Both the position numbers and the translations under genes were made by a program. Source: Flavobacteriales bacterium UBA952 (lineage in GTDB: Bacteria; Bacteroidota; Bacteroidia; Flavobacteriales_D; Crocinitomicaceae). From it: a stretch of DNA of 64,000 bases. This document shows, piece by piece, positions 43,925 to 53,677 of the stretch; position 1 is the stretch's first letter, and every line of letters starts with the position of its first letter. Below the pieces are notes generated by a model, which saw only the letters and a list, made by a program, of their open reading frames with translations, did no database searches and was not told where the DNA came from. Where the stretch lies: assembly GCA_002293185.1 (NCBI GenBank), contig DBCS01000010.1:38708-102707 (forward strand), written 5' to 3'.

Positions 43925-46459
43925 CTACTCCGGTTTTGTATCGGCTTTCTTTTTACTTGGTTTGGCTTTATCGATACTGAGCTTTAGTACTTCCTGACCC
44001 GTCTCGTAATCGAGCACGATTGTATCGCCTTCTTGCAAGTTAGAATTGATGATTTCTTCTGCAAGTGGATCTTCAATATATTTTTGAATGGCGCGTTTGA
44101 GCGGACGCGCACCAAATTTTTCGTCATAACCTTTGTCGGCGATGAAATCTTTGGCTGCAGCAGTACAACTCACGTGGTAACCGAGGTTTCCGATGCGCAA
44201 CAATAGTTTCTCTAGTTCGATATCGATGATCAGATGGATATCCTCTCGCTTGAGTGATTTGAACATGATCATGTCGTCTACGCGATTTAAAAACTCTGGA
44301 GAAAAGGCTTTGCGCAGGGCATTTTGAACTACAGAGAGTGTATTTTGTTCTTGTGCTTCTTGCTGTGCTTTGGTTCCAAAGCCCATTCCTGTACCGAAGT
44401 CGGCAAGTTGGCGCGAACCAATATTGGAGGTCATGATCAGGATGGTATTTTTGAAGTCAATTTTGCGACCTAAACCATCGGTCATGTGACCGTCGTCGAG
44501 CACTTGCAATAATAAATTAAAAACGTCTGGGTGCGCCTTTTCGATTTCGTCGAGTAAAATAATGGCATAAGGCTTGCGTCTGACTTTTTCGGTGAGCTGC
44601 CCTCCCTCTTCATAGCCGACGTAGCCCGGAGGCGCACCAACAAGTCTAGAGATTGAGAATTTTTCCATAAATTCAGACATATCGACACGGATCAGTGCGT
44701 CGTCGGTATCAAATAACTTCTTAGCTAGAATTTTAGCGAGTTGCGTTTTTCCAACACCTGTTGGGCCCAAAAAGAAAAACGTTCCGATAGGCTTATTGGG
44801 GTCTTTTAAACCTGCCCTATTGCGTTGAATGGCGCGTACAACTTTGGCTACCGCTTCGTCTTGCCCGATCACCTTTCCTCGAATTTGTTCGGCCATTTTG
44901 ACGAGCTTACCAAGTTCTGATTCAGAAATTTTAGTCACCGGTACGCCGCTCATCATGGATACTACCTCAGCGACGTTTTCTTCCGTAACCACAACGCGGT
45001 TGTTTTTAGCTTCTTCTTCCCATTTGTTTTTGGCGACTTCGAGCTCTTCTTGCAACTTGCGCTCTGCGTCGCGTAGCTCAGCTGCTTTTTCGTATTGCTG
45101 AGAGCGAATAACTTCGGCTTTTTTGCCTTTTAAATCTTCAATTTGGCCTTCTATGTCGGTAATGTCTTTGGGTACATGTAAATTGGTAATATGCACCCGT
45201 GAACCAACTTCGTCGAGGGCATCGATGGCTTTGTCTGGTAGGTGGCGATCGGTGATATAGCGCTCTGTCAAGCGCACGCAAGCCGCAATTGCTTCGTCGG
45301 TGTAGCGCACACTGTGGTGATCTTCGTAGCGCTCCTTAATATTATTGAGAATTTGGATGGTTTCATCGATGGAGGTAGGCTCGATAATCACTTTTTGGAA
45401 GCGGCGTTCGAGCGCGCCATCTTTCTCGATATATTGACGGTATTCATCTAGGGTAGTTGCGCCAATGGCCTGCATTTCTCCGCGAGCGAGCGCTGGCTTA
45501 AACATATTGGATGCATCAAGTGAACCACTTGCGCCTCCGGCACCAATAATGGTGTGGATTTCGTCGATAAATAAAATGACGTCTGGATTCTTTTCTATTT
45601 CTTGCATGACGGCTTTCATGCGTTCTTCAAACTGACCCCTGTATTTGGTTCCCGCCACTAACGAGGCCAGATCGAGAGACACGATGCGCTTATTAAAAAG
45701 TATTCTAGAAACCTTTCGTTGCACGATGCGCAAGGCCAAGCCTTCTGCAATTGCAGATTTACCCACCCCTGGCTCACCAATCAAGATCGGATTGTTCTTT
45801 TTTCGACGCGATAAAATTTGACTCACGCGTTCGATTTCTTTTTCGCGACCCACAATTGGATCGAGCCTGCCTAGTTCTGCCATTTTGGTCAGGTCTCGGC
45901 CGAAGTTATCTAGAACTGGCGTTTTGGATTTAGGATCGGCGCTTTTGCGCTGCGCTTGCCCGAAGTTTTCTTCGTTTTCTTCTTGTCCGGAGCTCGGAAA
46001 TTCAGCGCGAGGTTGTTGTTTGTCTTGTAACATAAGTTCGTATTCGTCTCTTGCGTTTTCGTACATGATGCCATACTTATTGAGCACTTGGCAAGCTACG
46101 GAGTCTTCGTAGCGCAGTATGGTTAATAAAAGGTGTTCTGTGCCGATGATATTTTGTTTGAATTCTTTGGCTTCTAGGTAAGACTGCTTGATGATGTTTT
46201 CAGCCTGCTTGAGTAATGGTAAATTGAGATTGACGAGTTCTCTGACTGCGGTCTTGGCCAATATTTTCTCGAGTTCTTCTTTGAGCTGAACGAGGTCGAG
46301 TTTAAATTCTTGGACAATTCGAATAGCCGTGCCTTCATTGAGGCGGATCAGGCCGAGTAATAAATGTTCGGCCCCTACAAATTCATTGGACAAGCGAACA
46401 GCCTCGTCTCTACTGTAGCTGATCATGTCTTTGACACGCGGAGAAAATTTAGCTTCCAT
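43925..46459 (-). CDS. clpC: ATP-dependent Clp protease ATPase subunit ClpC
   Basis: An 844-residue Hsp100 unfoldase. It has a double Clp N domain (SRDEAVRLSNEFVGAEHLLLG and a second copy near residue 85), AAA-1 with GEPGVGKSAIAEGL, a UVR-like coiled middle region (QQYEKAAELRDAERKL), and AAA-2 with GPTGVGKTQLAKILA. A loop reading GMGFGT in AAA-2 fits the ClpP-docking position. ClpP is not in this window. The gene is convergent with the nitroreductase gene. Confidence 0.94.
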   Translation of the reverse strand: MEAKFSPRVKDMISYSRDEAVRLSNEFVGAEHLLLGLIRLNEGTAIRIVQEFKLDLVQLKEELEKILAKTAVRELVNLNLPLLKQAENIIKQSYLEAKEFKQNIIGTEHLLLTILRYEDSVACQVLNKYGIMYENARDEYELMLQDKQQPRAEFPSSGQEENEENFGQAQRKSADPKSKTPVLDNFGRDLTKMAELGRLDPIVGREKEIERVSQILSRRKKNNPILIGEPGVGKSAIAEGLALRIVQRKVSRILFNKRIVSLDLASLVAGTKYRGQFEERMKAVMQEIEKNPDVILFIDEIHTIIGAGGASGSLDASNMFKPALARGEMQAIGATTLDEYRQYIEKDGALERRFQKVIIEPTSIDETIQILNNIKERYEDHHSVRYTDEAIAACVRLTERYITDRHLPDKAIDALDEVGSRVHITNLHVPKDITDIEGQIEDLKGKKAEVIRSQQYEKAAELRDAERKLQEELEVAKNKWEEEAKNNRVVVTEENVAEVVSMMSGVPVTKISESELGKLVKMAEQIRGKVIGQDEAVAKVVRAIQRNRAGLKDPNKPIGTFFFLGPTGVGKTQLAKILAKKLFDTDDALIRVDMSEFMEKFSISRLVGAPPGYVGYEEGGQLTEKVRRKPYAIILLDEIEKAHPDVFNLLLQVLDDGHMTDGLGRKIDFKNTILIMTSNIGSRQLADFGTGMGFGTKAQQEAQEQNTLSVVQNALRKAFSPEFLNRVDDMIMFKSLKREDIHLIIDIELEKLLLRIGNLGYHVSCTAAAKDFIADKGYDEKFGARPLKRAIQKYIEDPLAEEIINSNLQEGDTIVLDYETGQEVLKLSIDKAKPSKKKADTKPE

Positions 46460-46478
46460 GATTTACAATTGCTTGTTA

Positions 46479-46486
46479 CAAATATA
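46479..46486 (-). promoter_or_regulatory. Putative -7 box for clpC
   Basis: Minus strand TATATTTG, 19 bp upstream of the clpC ATG. It is the same octamer as in the grpE promoter. Confidence 0.5.
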
Positions 46487-46585
46487 ACTTTTATCTGCGC
46501 ACAACATCCGGTTTTATCCACAATTTATATGCGCATTTTGTTAGTAAAAAATAGGAAAGCTGGGCCAAAGGGGGCTTCAATTTAT

Positions 46586-46593
46586 TAATTTTG
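46586..46593 (+). promoter_or_regulatory. Putative -7 box for gyrA
   Basis: TAATTTTG matches TAnnTTTG, 40 bp before the gyrA ATG. No clear -33 element. Confidence 0.45.
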
Positions 46594-46633
46594 AACACGC
46601 TAATTAATTTAACGCAAAGACTAACTTAAAAAT

Positions 46634-49165
46634 ATGGCTGAAGGCGAAAAAATCATTCAGATCAACATCGAAGATGAAATGAAATCTGCATACATCGACT
46701 ACTCGATGTCTGTTATTGTTTCACGTGCACTCCCCGACGTCCGCGACGGATTCAAACCCGTTCACCGCAGAGTACTCTACGGCATGCAAGATCTCGGCGT
46801 ATTCTCAAATCGTCCCTACAAAAAATCCGCCAGAATCGTTGGTGAGGTTTTGGGTAAGTACCACCCCCATGGCGACAGCTCAGTCTACGACACCATGGTC
46901 CGTATGGCTCAACACTGGTCTTTGCGCTACCCGCTGGTCGATGGCCAAGGTAACTTTGGCTCTGTCGACGGCGACAGCCCTGCTGCCATGCGTTACACAG
47001 AAGCACGCTTGCGCAAAATTGCCGAAGAAATGCTCGACGATCTGGAAAAAGAAACGGTCGATTTTCGTCCCAACTTTGACGACTCCTTGCAAGAGCCCAC
47101 CGTAATGCCCACCAAAATCCCAAACCTACTTATCAATGGTGCTTCTGGAATTGCCGTGGGAATGGCCACCAACATGGCACCGCACAACCTCACAGAAGTT
47201 GTAGACGGGATCGTAGCCTACATCGACAACAACGACATTACACCAGAAGAATTACTTCAATACATCAAAGCTCCTGACTTTCCGACAGGTGGTATTATCT
47301 ACGGATACGAAGGTGTTCGAGACGCTTTTTTAACGGGCCGAGGCCGTGTTGTTATCCGTGGAAAAGCTGAAATCGAAGAAGAAAACGGCCGGGAGCAAAT
47401 CATTGTTACCGAAATTCCATACCAAGTCAACAAAGCCGAAATGATCAAAAAGATCGCCGACTTGGTTAACGATAAAAAAATAGAAGGCATCTCCGACTTG
47501 CGCGACGAATCTGACCGCAATGGTATGCGCATTGTATTTGAAATCAAACGCGACGCCATTGCCAATGTGGTGCTCAACAAACTCTATAAGTTTACCCAAC
47601 TCCAGACCTCTTTTTCCGTCAACAATATTTGTTTGGTCGACGGCCGTCCTCGCTTATTGAACGTCCGAGACCTCATTCAAGAGTTTGTAGAGTTTCGTCA
47701 CGAAGTCGTTATTCGCCGAACGCGTTTTGAATTGCGTAAAGCAGAAGAGCGCGCCCACATCCTAGAAGGTCTCATCATCGCTTCAGACAACATCGACGAA
47801 GTCATTGAAATCATCAAAACATCGGCCAGTCCGGACGACGCAAGAGAGCGCTTGGCAACCCGTTTTGGTTTGTCAGATATCCAAACCCGTGCCATTGTCG
47901 ATATGCGCTTGCGCCAACTCACTGGCCTAGAGCAAGACAAACTCAGAGCAGAATACGACGAGCTTATGAAGCTCATTACCGATCTAAAAGACATCTTAGA
48001 CCGCGAAGAGCGCCGCATGCAAATCATCAAAGATGAACTCTCTGAAGTGCGCGCCAAATACGGTGACGAACGCCGCTCCTCAATCGAATACAGCGCCAGT
48101 GAAATGCGCATGGAGGACCTCATCGCCGACGAAGAAGTAGTCGTTACAATTTCTCACGCAGGCTATATCAAGCGTACAAACCTCGCAGAATACAAAGTGC
48201 AAAACCGAGGCGGCATGGGCTCCAAAGGCTCCGCCACCCGAGACCAAGACTTCCTCGAACATCTATTTGTCGCCACCAACCACAACTACCTCCTCATTTT
48301 TACAGAAAAAGGACGTTGTTTCTGGATGCGCGTATACGAAATACCAGAAGGCAATAAAACCTCCAAAGGGCGCGCCATCCAAAACCTTATTAATATTCCT
48401 GGAGACGACAAAGTCAAAGCCTACGTCAAAGTCCTCGACCTCACCGATAAAGACTACGTCGAAAACAACTTTATCGTGATGTGTACCAAGCAAGGGGTCA
48501 TCAAAAAAACCTCGCTCGAGGCCTATTCAAGACCGCGCAGCAATGGAATCAACGCCATCGGAATCCGAGACAACGACGAACTACTCGAAGCAAAACTTAC
48601 TAACGGTAGCAACGAAATCGTATTGGCCACCAGTGAAGGGCGTGCGATTCGCTTCAACGAGTCTACCGTTCGTCCGATGGGCCGAAATGCCTCAGGTGTG
48701 CGCGGTGTAACGCTCACTTCTGCCTCAGATGTGGTCATTGGCATGATCTGCGTAGAAGACATCTTCTCTACGATTTTAGTGGTGTCAGAAAAAGGGTATG
48801 GCAAGCGCACCTTCCTCAATGATCCAGAAGACAACGAACCCGTTTACCGCATCACCAACCGTGGTGGCAAAGGTGTCAAAACGTTAAACATTACCGATAA
48901 AACAGGCAAGCTCCTCTCTATTCAAAATGTTTTCGACGAAGACGACCTCATGATCATTACCAAATCTGGCGTTACCATCCGCATGCACATTGACACCATA
49001 CGCACTATGGGTCGTGCAGCACAAGGCGTCAAACTTATCAACCTCAAGGCCAACGCTGAAATCGCAGCCATAGCTCGCGTTCCGCGCGCCGAAGATGAAG
49101 ACGAAATCATCGAAGGTGAAGAAAATGGCACAGAAATTGAAAATAACGACGCACCAAGCGAATAA
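46634..49165 (+). CDS. gyrA: DNA gyrase subunit A
   Basis: An 843-residue type II topoisomerase subunit. The catalytic Tyr is in AAMRYTEARL (near residue 120), and the quinolone-resistance region GKYHPHGDSSVYD is typical and unmutated at the Ser/Ser positions as far as can be judged. The C-terminal beta-pinwheel has the GyrA-box equivalent QNRGGMGSKG, a variant of QRRGGKG. The acidic C-terminal tail is usual. The next gene starts 10 bp after the stop. Confidence 0.95.
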   Translation: MAEGEKIIQINIEDEMKSAYIDYSMSVIVSRALPDVRDGFKPVHRRVLYGMQDLGVFSNRPYKKSARIVGEVLGKYHPHGDSSVYDTMVRMAQHWSLRYPLVDGQGNFGSVDGDSPAAMRYTEARLRKIAEEMLDDLEKETVDFRPNFDDSLQEPTVMPTKIPNLLINGASGIAVGMATNMAPHNLTEVVDGIVAYIDNNDITPEELLQYIKAPDFPTGGIIYGYEGVRDAFLTGRGRVVIRGKAEIEEENGREQIIVTEIPYQVNKAEMIKKIADLVNDKKIEGISDLRDESDRNGMRIVFEIKRDAIANVVLNKLYKFTQLQTSFSVNNICLVDGRPRLLNVRDLIQEFVEFRHEVVIRRTRFELRKAEERAHILEGLIIASDNIDEVIEIIKTSASPDDARERLATRFGLSDIQTRAIVDMRLRQLTGLEQDKLRAEYDELMKLITDLKDILDREERRMQIIKDELSEVRAKYGDERRSSIEYSASEMRMEDLIADEEVVVTISHAGYIKRTNLAEYKVQNRGGMGSKGSATRDQDFLEHLFVATNHNYLLIFTEKGRCFWMRVYEIPEGNKTSKGRAIQNLINIPGDDKVKAYVKVLDLTDKDYVENNFIVMCTKQGVIKKTSLEAYSRPRSNGINAIGIRDNDELLEAKLTNGSNEIVLATSEGRAIRFNESTVRPMGRNASGVRGVTLTSASDVVIGMICVEDIFSTILVVSEKGYGKRTFLNDPEDNEPVYRITNRGGKGVKTLNITDKTGKLLSIQNVFDEDDLMIITKSGVTIRMHIDTIRTMGRAAQGVKLINLKANAEIAAIARVPRAEDEDEIIEGEENGTEIENNDAPSE

Positions 49166-49175
49166 AATTAAAGCA

Positions 49176-50297
49176 ATGAAAAAACAACTCCTCCTAGCTG
49201 GTCTGAGTCTTGTGATCAGCACAGCTACTTTTGCCCAAAAAAAGAACCTCACCGACGCCATTCTTTTGATGCGCAAATACAACCCAACTGGCGAAATTGC
49301 AGCAAACATAAAAATTGTTACTGAGGCCAAAAATTTCATCGACCTCGCCGCTGCAAATGCCGAAACCGCCGAAGATTTTAAAATGCACTTGTATCGCGCA
49401 GAAATCTACTATGCGCTCAACGAAACCGCTACGCTTGAAGCAGCAAGCAACGGAACTCCTTTAAATGAAGCCAGCCTCGCTGCCAACAAAGAAGTTGCTG
49501 TTGCCTCTTTCAAAAAGGTACTCGAAGACCCCAAAAAAGCCTGGGTTGGTGACGCACTAAGTTTTATCAACCTCCGCGTAGATTTCATGTTTAACCAGGG
49601 TATCATTGCCTACAATGCCAAAAAGTACGAAGCTGCTGCAGATGCTTTCTTGGCTGCAACAGAAATGAAAACGTATATTGGCGAAAGCTTTAAAGATGCC
49701 GAAGTCAACACCTCTTTGGCAGCCAACTATGCCGTTGAAGATTACCTAGCTGCCAAAAAATACGATGAAGCCATCGCATTTGCCTCCAAAATTGCTGAAG
49801 CCATGCCGCAAAATATTGATATCCTGATTAGTTTGGTCAATATTAACCTGCAAAAAGGCGATGTAACAGCAACCGAAACCTATATCAACAAAGCGCTTGC
49901 GCTCGATCCGCTTAACAAGCAACTCTATTACGTACTCGGCACGAGCTACATGGACAAAAAAGAAAATGATAAAGCCACTGCAGCACTGCAAAAAGCCCTC
50001 GAAATTGATCCTAACTACAGCGAGGCACTTTATCAACTCGGTGCTCACTTGTATAATCTTGCCGTAGAAAAGCGCAATGCCACAGTAGAGCTAGACTACA
50101 AAGACCCCAAGGCAGCAACACTAGAAGCCGAGGCCATGAATCTTTTTAAACAAGCATTGGATCCGCTCGAAAAATATGCAGCTCAAAATGAAAATGACAA
50201 AGCGATCTTAGATATTCTTTACAAAACCAATATGAAACTTGGTAATATCGAAAAAGCGAAGGAATACAAAGCACGTCTAGACGCCATTAAAAACTGA
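49176..50297 (+). CDS. Exported tetratricopeptide-repeat protein
   Basis: A 373-residue protein with a signal peptide (LLLAGLSLVISTATFAQ) and several TPR-like helical hairpins (for example NKQLYYVLGTSYMDKKENDK then ATAALQKALEIDPNYSEALY). Likely a periplasmic scaffold. ATG at 49176 starts the signal peptide; earlier in-frame codons overlap gyrA. It probably shares the gyrA transcript and ends at a hairpin terminator. Confidence 0.88.
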   Translation: MKKQLLLAGLSLVISTATFAQKKNLTDAILLMRKYNPTGEIAANIKIVTEAKNFIDLAAANAETAEDFKMHLYRAEIYYALNETATLEAASNGTPLNEASLAANKEVAVASFKKVLEDPKKAWVGDALSFINLRVDFMFNQGIIAYNAKKYEAAADAFLAATEMKTYIGESFKDAEVNTSLAANYAVEDYLAAKKYDEAIAFASKIAEAMPQNIDILISLVNINLQKGDVTATETYINKALALDPLNKQLYYVLGTSYMDKKENDKATAALQKALEIDPNYSEALYQLGAHLYNLAVEKRNATVELDYKDPKAATLEAEAMNLFKQALDPLEKYAAQNENDKAILDILYKTNMKLGNIEKAKEYKARLDAIKN

Positions 50298-50321
50298 CTT
50301 TACCTGATTCCAATCGTCCTT

Positions 50322-50350
50322 AAACTGCCCCAACAAGGGCAGTTTTTTTT
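50322..50350 (+). terminator. Rho-independent terminator
   Basis: A 9-bp stem AAACTGCCC/GGGCAGTTT (50322-50330 and 50337-50345) with loop CAACAA, followed by a run of T. Confidence 0.88.
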
Positions 50351-50372
50351 TAGCATAATTGTTGATTTTTAT

Positions 50373-50380
50373 TACCTTTG
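50373..50380 (+). promoter_or_regulatory. Putative -7 box overlapping the start of the BatA-type gene
   Basis: TACCTTTG matches TAnnTTTG but lies only 4 bp before the ATG at 50385, so a transcript from it would be leaderless or nearly so. Confidence 0.4.
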
Positions 50381-50384
50381 ATAT

Positions 50385-52424
50385 ATGGAATTTGTACACC
50401 CAGAACGCTTATGGTTCCTTTTCTTTCTACTTATTCCAATTGTTATTCATCTTTTTCATTTTAGAAAACGCAAGACCCTTTATTTTTCGTCGTTGCGCTT
50501 TATTCAATTCCTCGAAAAGGAACAACAAAGTACCAGAAAACTCAAGCAACTTCTCGTTCTTCTATCCAGACTTCTTGCCTTCACGGCTTTAATCTTTGCC
50601 TTTGCACAGCCACAAAGTAAAAATGGAGAAGGCCAACGCAGCGGCAAACCTGCGCTTTTGATCTATCTGGACAACTCTTTCTCCATGACTGCAATTGGCA
50701 CCGAAGGAACCCTCCTTTCAGAAGGACGCGAACTCGCAAAGCGCATGCTACAAACGGTTAGCCCAGCCACACGTGTACTGATTTGCAGCAATGCACTCAA
50801 TCATGTCGAACAAAGATTTCAGACCAAAGCCGAAGCCCTGCGCTACCTAGATCAAATTGAAAGTTATGCCCTGACCCGCACACTCGACGACGTACTAAGC
50901 TGGCAACAAAGACAAATCAAAAAACACCAAGAACTCAAAGAAAAACTCGGACAAATTAAACAGGTTTTCATCTCTGATTTTCAGCAAAGTCAAGCTCAAC
51001 TTGAACAGCAAAAGCCCGAAGCAAATCAGTCCTTTTTTGCCTATCAACTCAAGGCACAGCAAAACCAAAACGCCTATATTGACAGCATTTGGTTTGCCAA
51101 ACCTACCCATCATATATATACGGATCAAATGCTCATGGTTAGGGTCCAAAATTTTGGGACGCAAGCAAAAAAACGCTTGGAACTCAACATCAAAATTGGG
51201 CAAATCAAACGCACCATGTTCATGCAAATTGATGCAGGCGCTCAACAAATCGCCAGTTTTCCTTATAAAGAAATCAACAATGGTAGTGTGTTGTGTCAGG
51301 CACACATCAACGACCAACAAATCCATTTCGACGACACTTGGTATTTTTCTTATGAAGTCCCAAACCAGACCAACATATACTTGATAGAAGAGGCCAATTC
51401 AAGCCCTAACGTGGCCAAGGCGTTTGCAGTAGAGGAACGCTATAAAGTATGGAAGACCCTTCCAGGGCAAGTATCCTCCACCGCACTTGCTGAAACTGAC
51501 CTCATCGTCTTGAATGGGCTCGACGAAATCTCTAGCGGGCTTCGAGAAGATCTACTTACAGCCCACCAAAATGGGCAACGCATCTTAATTATTCCAGGTG
51601 AGGCCATTACATTCAATGATTATAACCCGCTACTTCGCGAGCTCTCCCTTTGCGAACTTGGTGCACCTCAAGCCAATGCACTGAACTTACAGCGCATAAA
51701 CGACGCCGACCCATTCTTTAGCGGCGTATTTGAAAAAAAACAACAAAAATGGAACGTACCAATGGTTAAAAAAGCCTACAGTGTGCTAAATGCTGCAAAC
51801 AGCAGCGCTACACCACTTCTCATTGCCCGTTCTGGTCAAGCGCTGTTTATGCGCAGCAATACAACTGCTTTTTTATGGACCACTGCCCTACAAACCTCTT
51901 TTGGCAGTATGGTCAATCAGTCACTGTTCCCGACCATATTATTGCGCTGTGCTGAATTTGCAAGTCAACGCTATCCCAATTATGCCATTCTCGGAAAAGA
52001 TGCGCAAATTAAAGTGAGGGCCAGTCATTCAAATGAAGCACCACTGCGCTTCATCTCAGCAGAAACAGAATTCATTGTGCAGTATGTAGGCACACCCAAT
52101 AACCTTCGCCTACAAATTGGAGGTACCGCAGCACTCGAGAGATTAAAAGCTGGTTTATATGAACTCAAAGGTATCGAAACACTTGCCCAAATAGCGCTTA
52201 ACTACAACCGCATAGAGTCTCAACTCAAATTGCTATCAAAAAGTGAACTTATTGATTTACTCGAATCGAACGGAATAAAAAATTGTAACTTTAACCAAAT
52301 CAAAGAAGGACAAAGCCTCACCGCTATAGAACTCAAGGAGAGCAATAGCTATTGGCGCCTCTTTCTAATTTTTGGACTTATTTTTCTCTTAGTGGAACTC
52401 TCTTTGTTAAAATGGTGGAAATGA
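50385..52424 (+). CDS. BatA-domain (aerotolerance-type) membrane protein
   Basis: A 679-residue inner-membrane protein. The N-terminal FVHPERLWFLFFLLIPIVIH followed by LFHFRKRKTLYFSSLRFI is the BatA N-terminal domain with its first helix; a second helix is at about 60-75 (LLSRLLAFTALIFAFAQPQ). Next comes a VWA-like segment with LIYLDNSFSM (DxSxS intact), and a last helix lies at the C-terminus. Related to the Bat group that works with MoxR ATPases, though the MoxR-like gene here is far away. Its stop overlaps the next start (ATGA). Confidence 0.87.
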   Translation: MEFVHPERLWFLFFLLIPIVIHLFHFRKRKTLYFSSLRFIQFLEKEQQSTRKLKQLLVLLSRLLAFTALIFAFAQPQSKNGEGQRSGKPALLIYLDNSFSMTAIGTEGTLLSEGRELAKRMLQTVSPATRVLICSNALNHVEQRFQTKAEALRYLDQIESYALTRTLDDVLSWQQRQIKKHQELKEKLGQIKQVFISDFQQSQAQLEQQKPEANQSFFAYQLKAQQNQNAYIDSIWFAKPTHHIYTDQMLMVRVQNFGTQAKKRLELNIKIGQIKRTMFMQIDAGAQQIASFPYKEINNGSVLCQAHINDQQIHFDDTWYFSYEVPNQTNIYLIEEANSSPNVAKAFAVEERYKVWKTLPGQVSSTALAETDLIVLNGLDEISSGLREDLLTAHQNGQRILIIPGEAITFNDYNPLLRELSLCELGAPQANALNLQRINDADPFFSGVFEKKQQKWNVPMVKKAYSVLNAANSSATPLLIARSGQALFMRSNTTAFLWTTALQTSFGSMVNQSLFPTILLRCAEFASQRYPNYAILGKDAQIKVRASHSNEAPLRFISAETEFIVQYVGTPNNLRLQIGGTAALERLKAGLYELKGIETLAQIALNYNRIESQLKLLSKSELIDLLESNGIKNCNFNQIKEGQSLTAIELKESNSYWRLFLIFGLIFLLVELSLLKWWK

Positions 52425-53677
52425 AAATTCAAATCAACAACGCAAAAATATACGACCCACAGTCAAGCTGGAATCAACAAAAGGTAGATCTTCTGCTTAT
52501 CGACGGTGTCATTACTGAAATAGGTTCAGGACTACAACATACCGATGCGCTACAAGTTACTGCGCCAAACCTTTGCGTTGCCCCGGGCTTTATCGATCTC
52601 AAAACAGATTTCTGCGACCCAGGCTATGAACAAAAAGAAACCATAGCAAGTGGCCTTGACGCTGCAAGTGCTGGTGGTTACACACGCGTGTACATCCAAC
52701 CCAACACGCAGCCAGTCATGGACAACAAAGCACTGGTAACCTACGTTCAACAACAGGGTCAAAATAGCACAACGCTCATTGGCATCAATGGAGCCCTCTC
52801 TAAAGGAAACGCTGGCGAAGAACTCGCAGAAATGTATGAACTATTCACTACGGGTGTTCGTCTCTTTACCGACGACACACAAAGCCCAAGTGCAGGTTTA
52901 CTCCACCGCGCCTTGCTCTACACCAAAGATTTTGGTGGGCGTGTTGCTTTATTGGCGCGCAATGCATCTTTGAGTGCAAAAGCACAGGTCAATGAAGGGA
53001 GTGCTTCTACGCGCACTGGCTTGAAAGCAGATCCACACATTTCAGAACTCATCGAAATAGAAAGAAATATTCGCTTATTGGCTTATACAGGTGGTAAAAT
53101 GCACCTTTCTGGCCTTAGCACAGCTGAAGGTGTTGAACTCGTAAGAACTGCCAAAAAACAAGGCCTTGACCTCACCGCCGATGTACACCTCATGAATCTT
53201 TGCTTTACCGAAGAAAAAATGTTGGGCTTTGACACCCGTTTCAAAGTGCTACCTGTACTCAGAACTGCTGCTGATCAAGAGGCGCTATGGGCTGGCGTTA
53301 CCAACGGTACTATAGACGCCATTGTCAGTGACCACCGCCCGGCTGATCCCGAGGAAAAAGAACTTGAATTTGACCTTGCTCATTTTGGCTCACCTCAATT
53401 AGAAACCGTTTTTTCGGCCCTAATGACCCAAAAACCACACGCCATAGAACAAATTATTAGCGCTTTAACGGTAGGTCCAAGAAAAGTTTTGGACCTCGCA
53501 CCCTCTTCTATTGAAATTGGCGCAAGGGCTGAACTCACACTCTTTGACCCTAGTAGCCCATACGTTGCCAACATGCGTGCAGAACAATGGCGTTTTAGCC
53601 CGTTTCATGATCAGCTATTAAAAGGTCAAATTATCGGAATTATCCAAGGTGCACAAGCTACAATTGCCCAAGATTAA
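52421..53677 (+). CDS. Dihydroorotase-like protein lacking metal-binding residues
   Basis: A 418-residue amidohydrolase-fold protein of the dihydroorotase family (APGFIDLKTDFCDPGYEQKE, VYIQPNTQPVMDN, VSDHRPADPEEKELEF). The HxH metal motif after GFID is replaced (DLKTDF). The later His positions are also changed: LLARNASLS where HxE is usual, MHLSGLSTA with Gly for the second His, and VHLMNLCFTEE for TPHHLLLTDE. It is thus probably a non-catalytic, PyrX-like protein that may support aspartate transcarbamoylase, or it has another use. ATG at 52421 overlaps the upstream stop. Confidence 0.85.
   Translation: MKIQINNAKIYDPQSSWNQQKVDLLLIDGVITEIGSGLQHTDALQVTAPNLCVAPGFIDLKTDFCDPGYEQKETIASGLDAASAGGYTRVYIQPNTQPVMDNKALVTYVQQQGQNSTTLIGINGALSKGNAGEELAEMYELFTTGVRLFTDDTQSPSAGLLHRALLYTKDFGGRVALLARNASLSAKAQVNEGSASTRTGLKADPHISELIEIERNIRLLAYTGGKMHLSGLSTAEGVELVRTAKKQGLDLTADVHLMNLCFTEEKMLGFDTRFKVLPVLRTAADQEALWAGVTNGTIDAIVSDHRPADPEEKELEFDLAHFGSPQLETVFSALMTQKPHAIEQIISALTVGPRKVLDLAPSSIEIGARAELTLFDPSSPYVANMRAEQWRFSPFHDQLLKGQIIGIIQGAQATIAQD

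Noticed and set aside
46752..47193. Several long antisense and alternate-frame open frames across gyrA
   Set aside because: They follow from the codon bias of the strongly conserved gyrA gene and show no family motifs or start signals.
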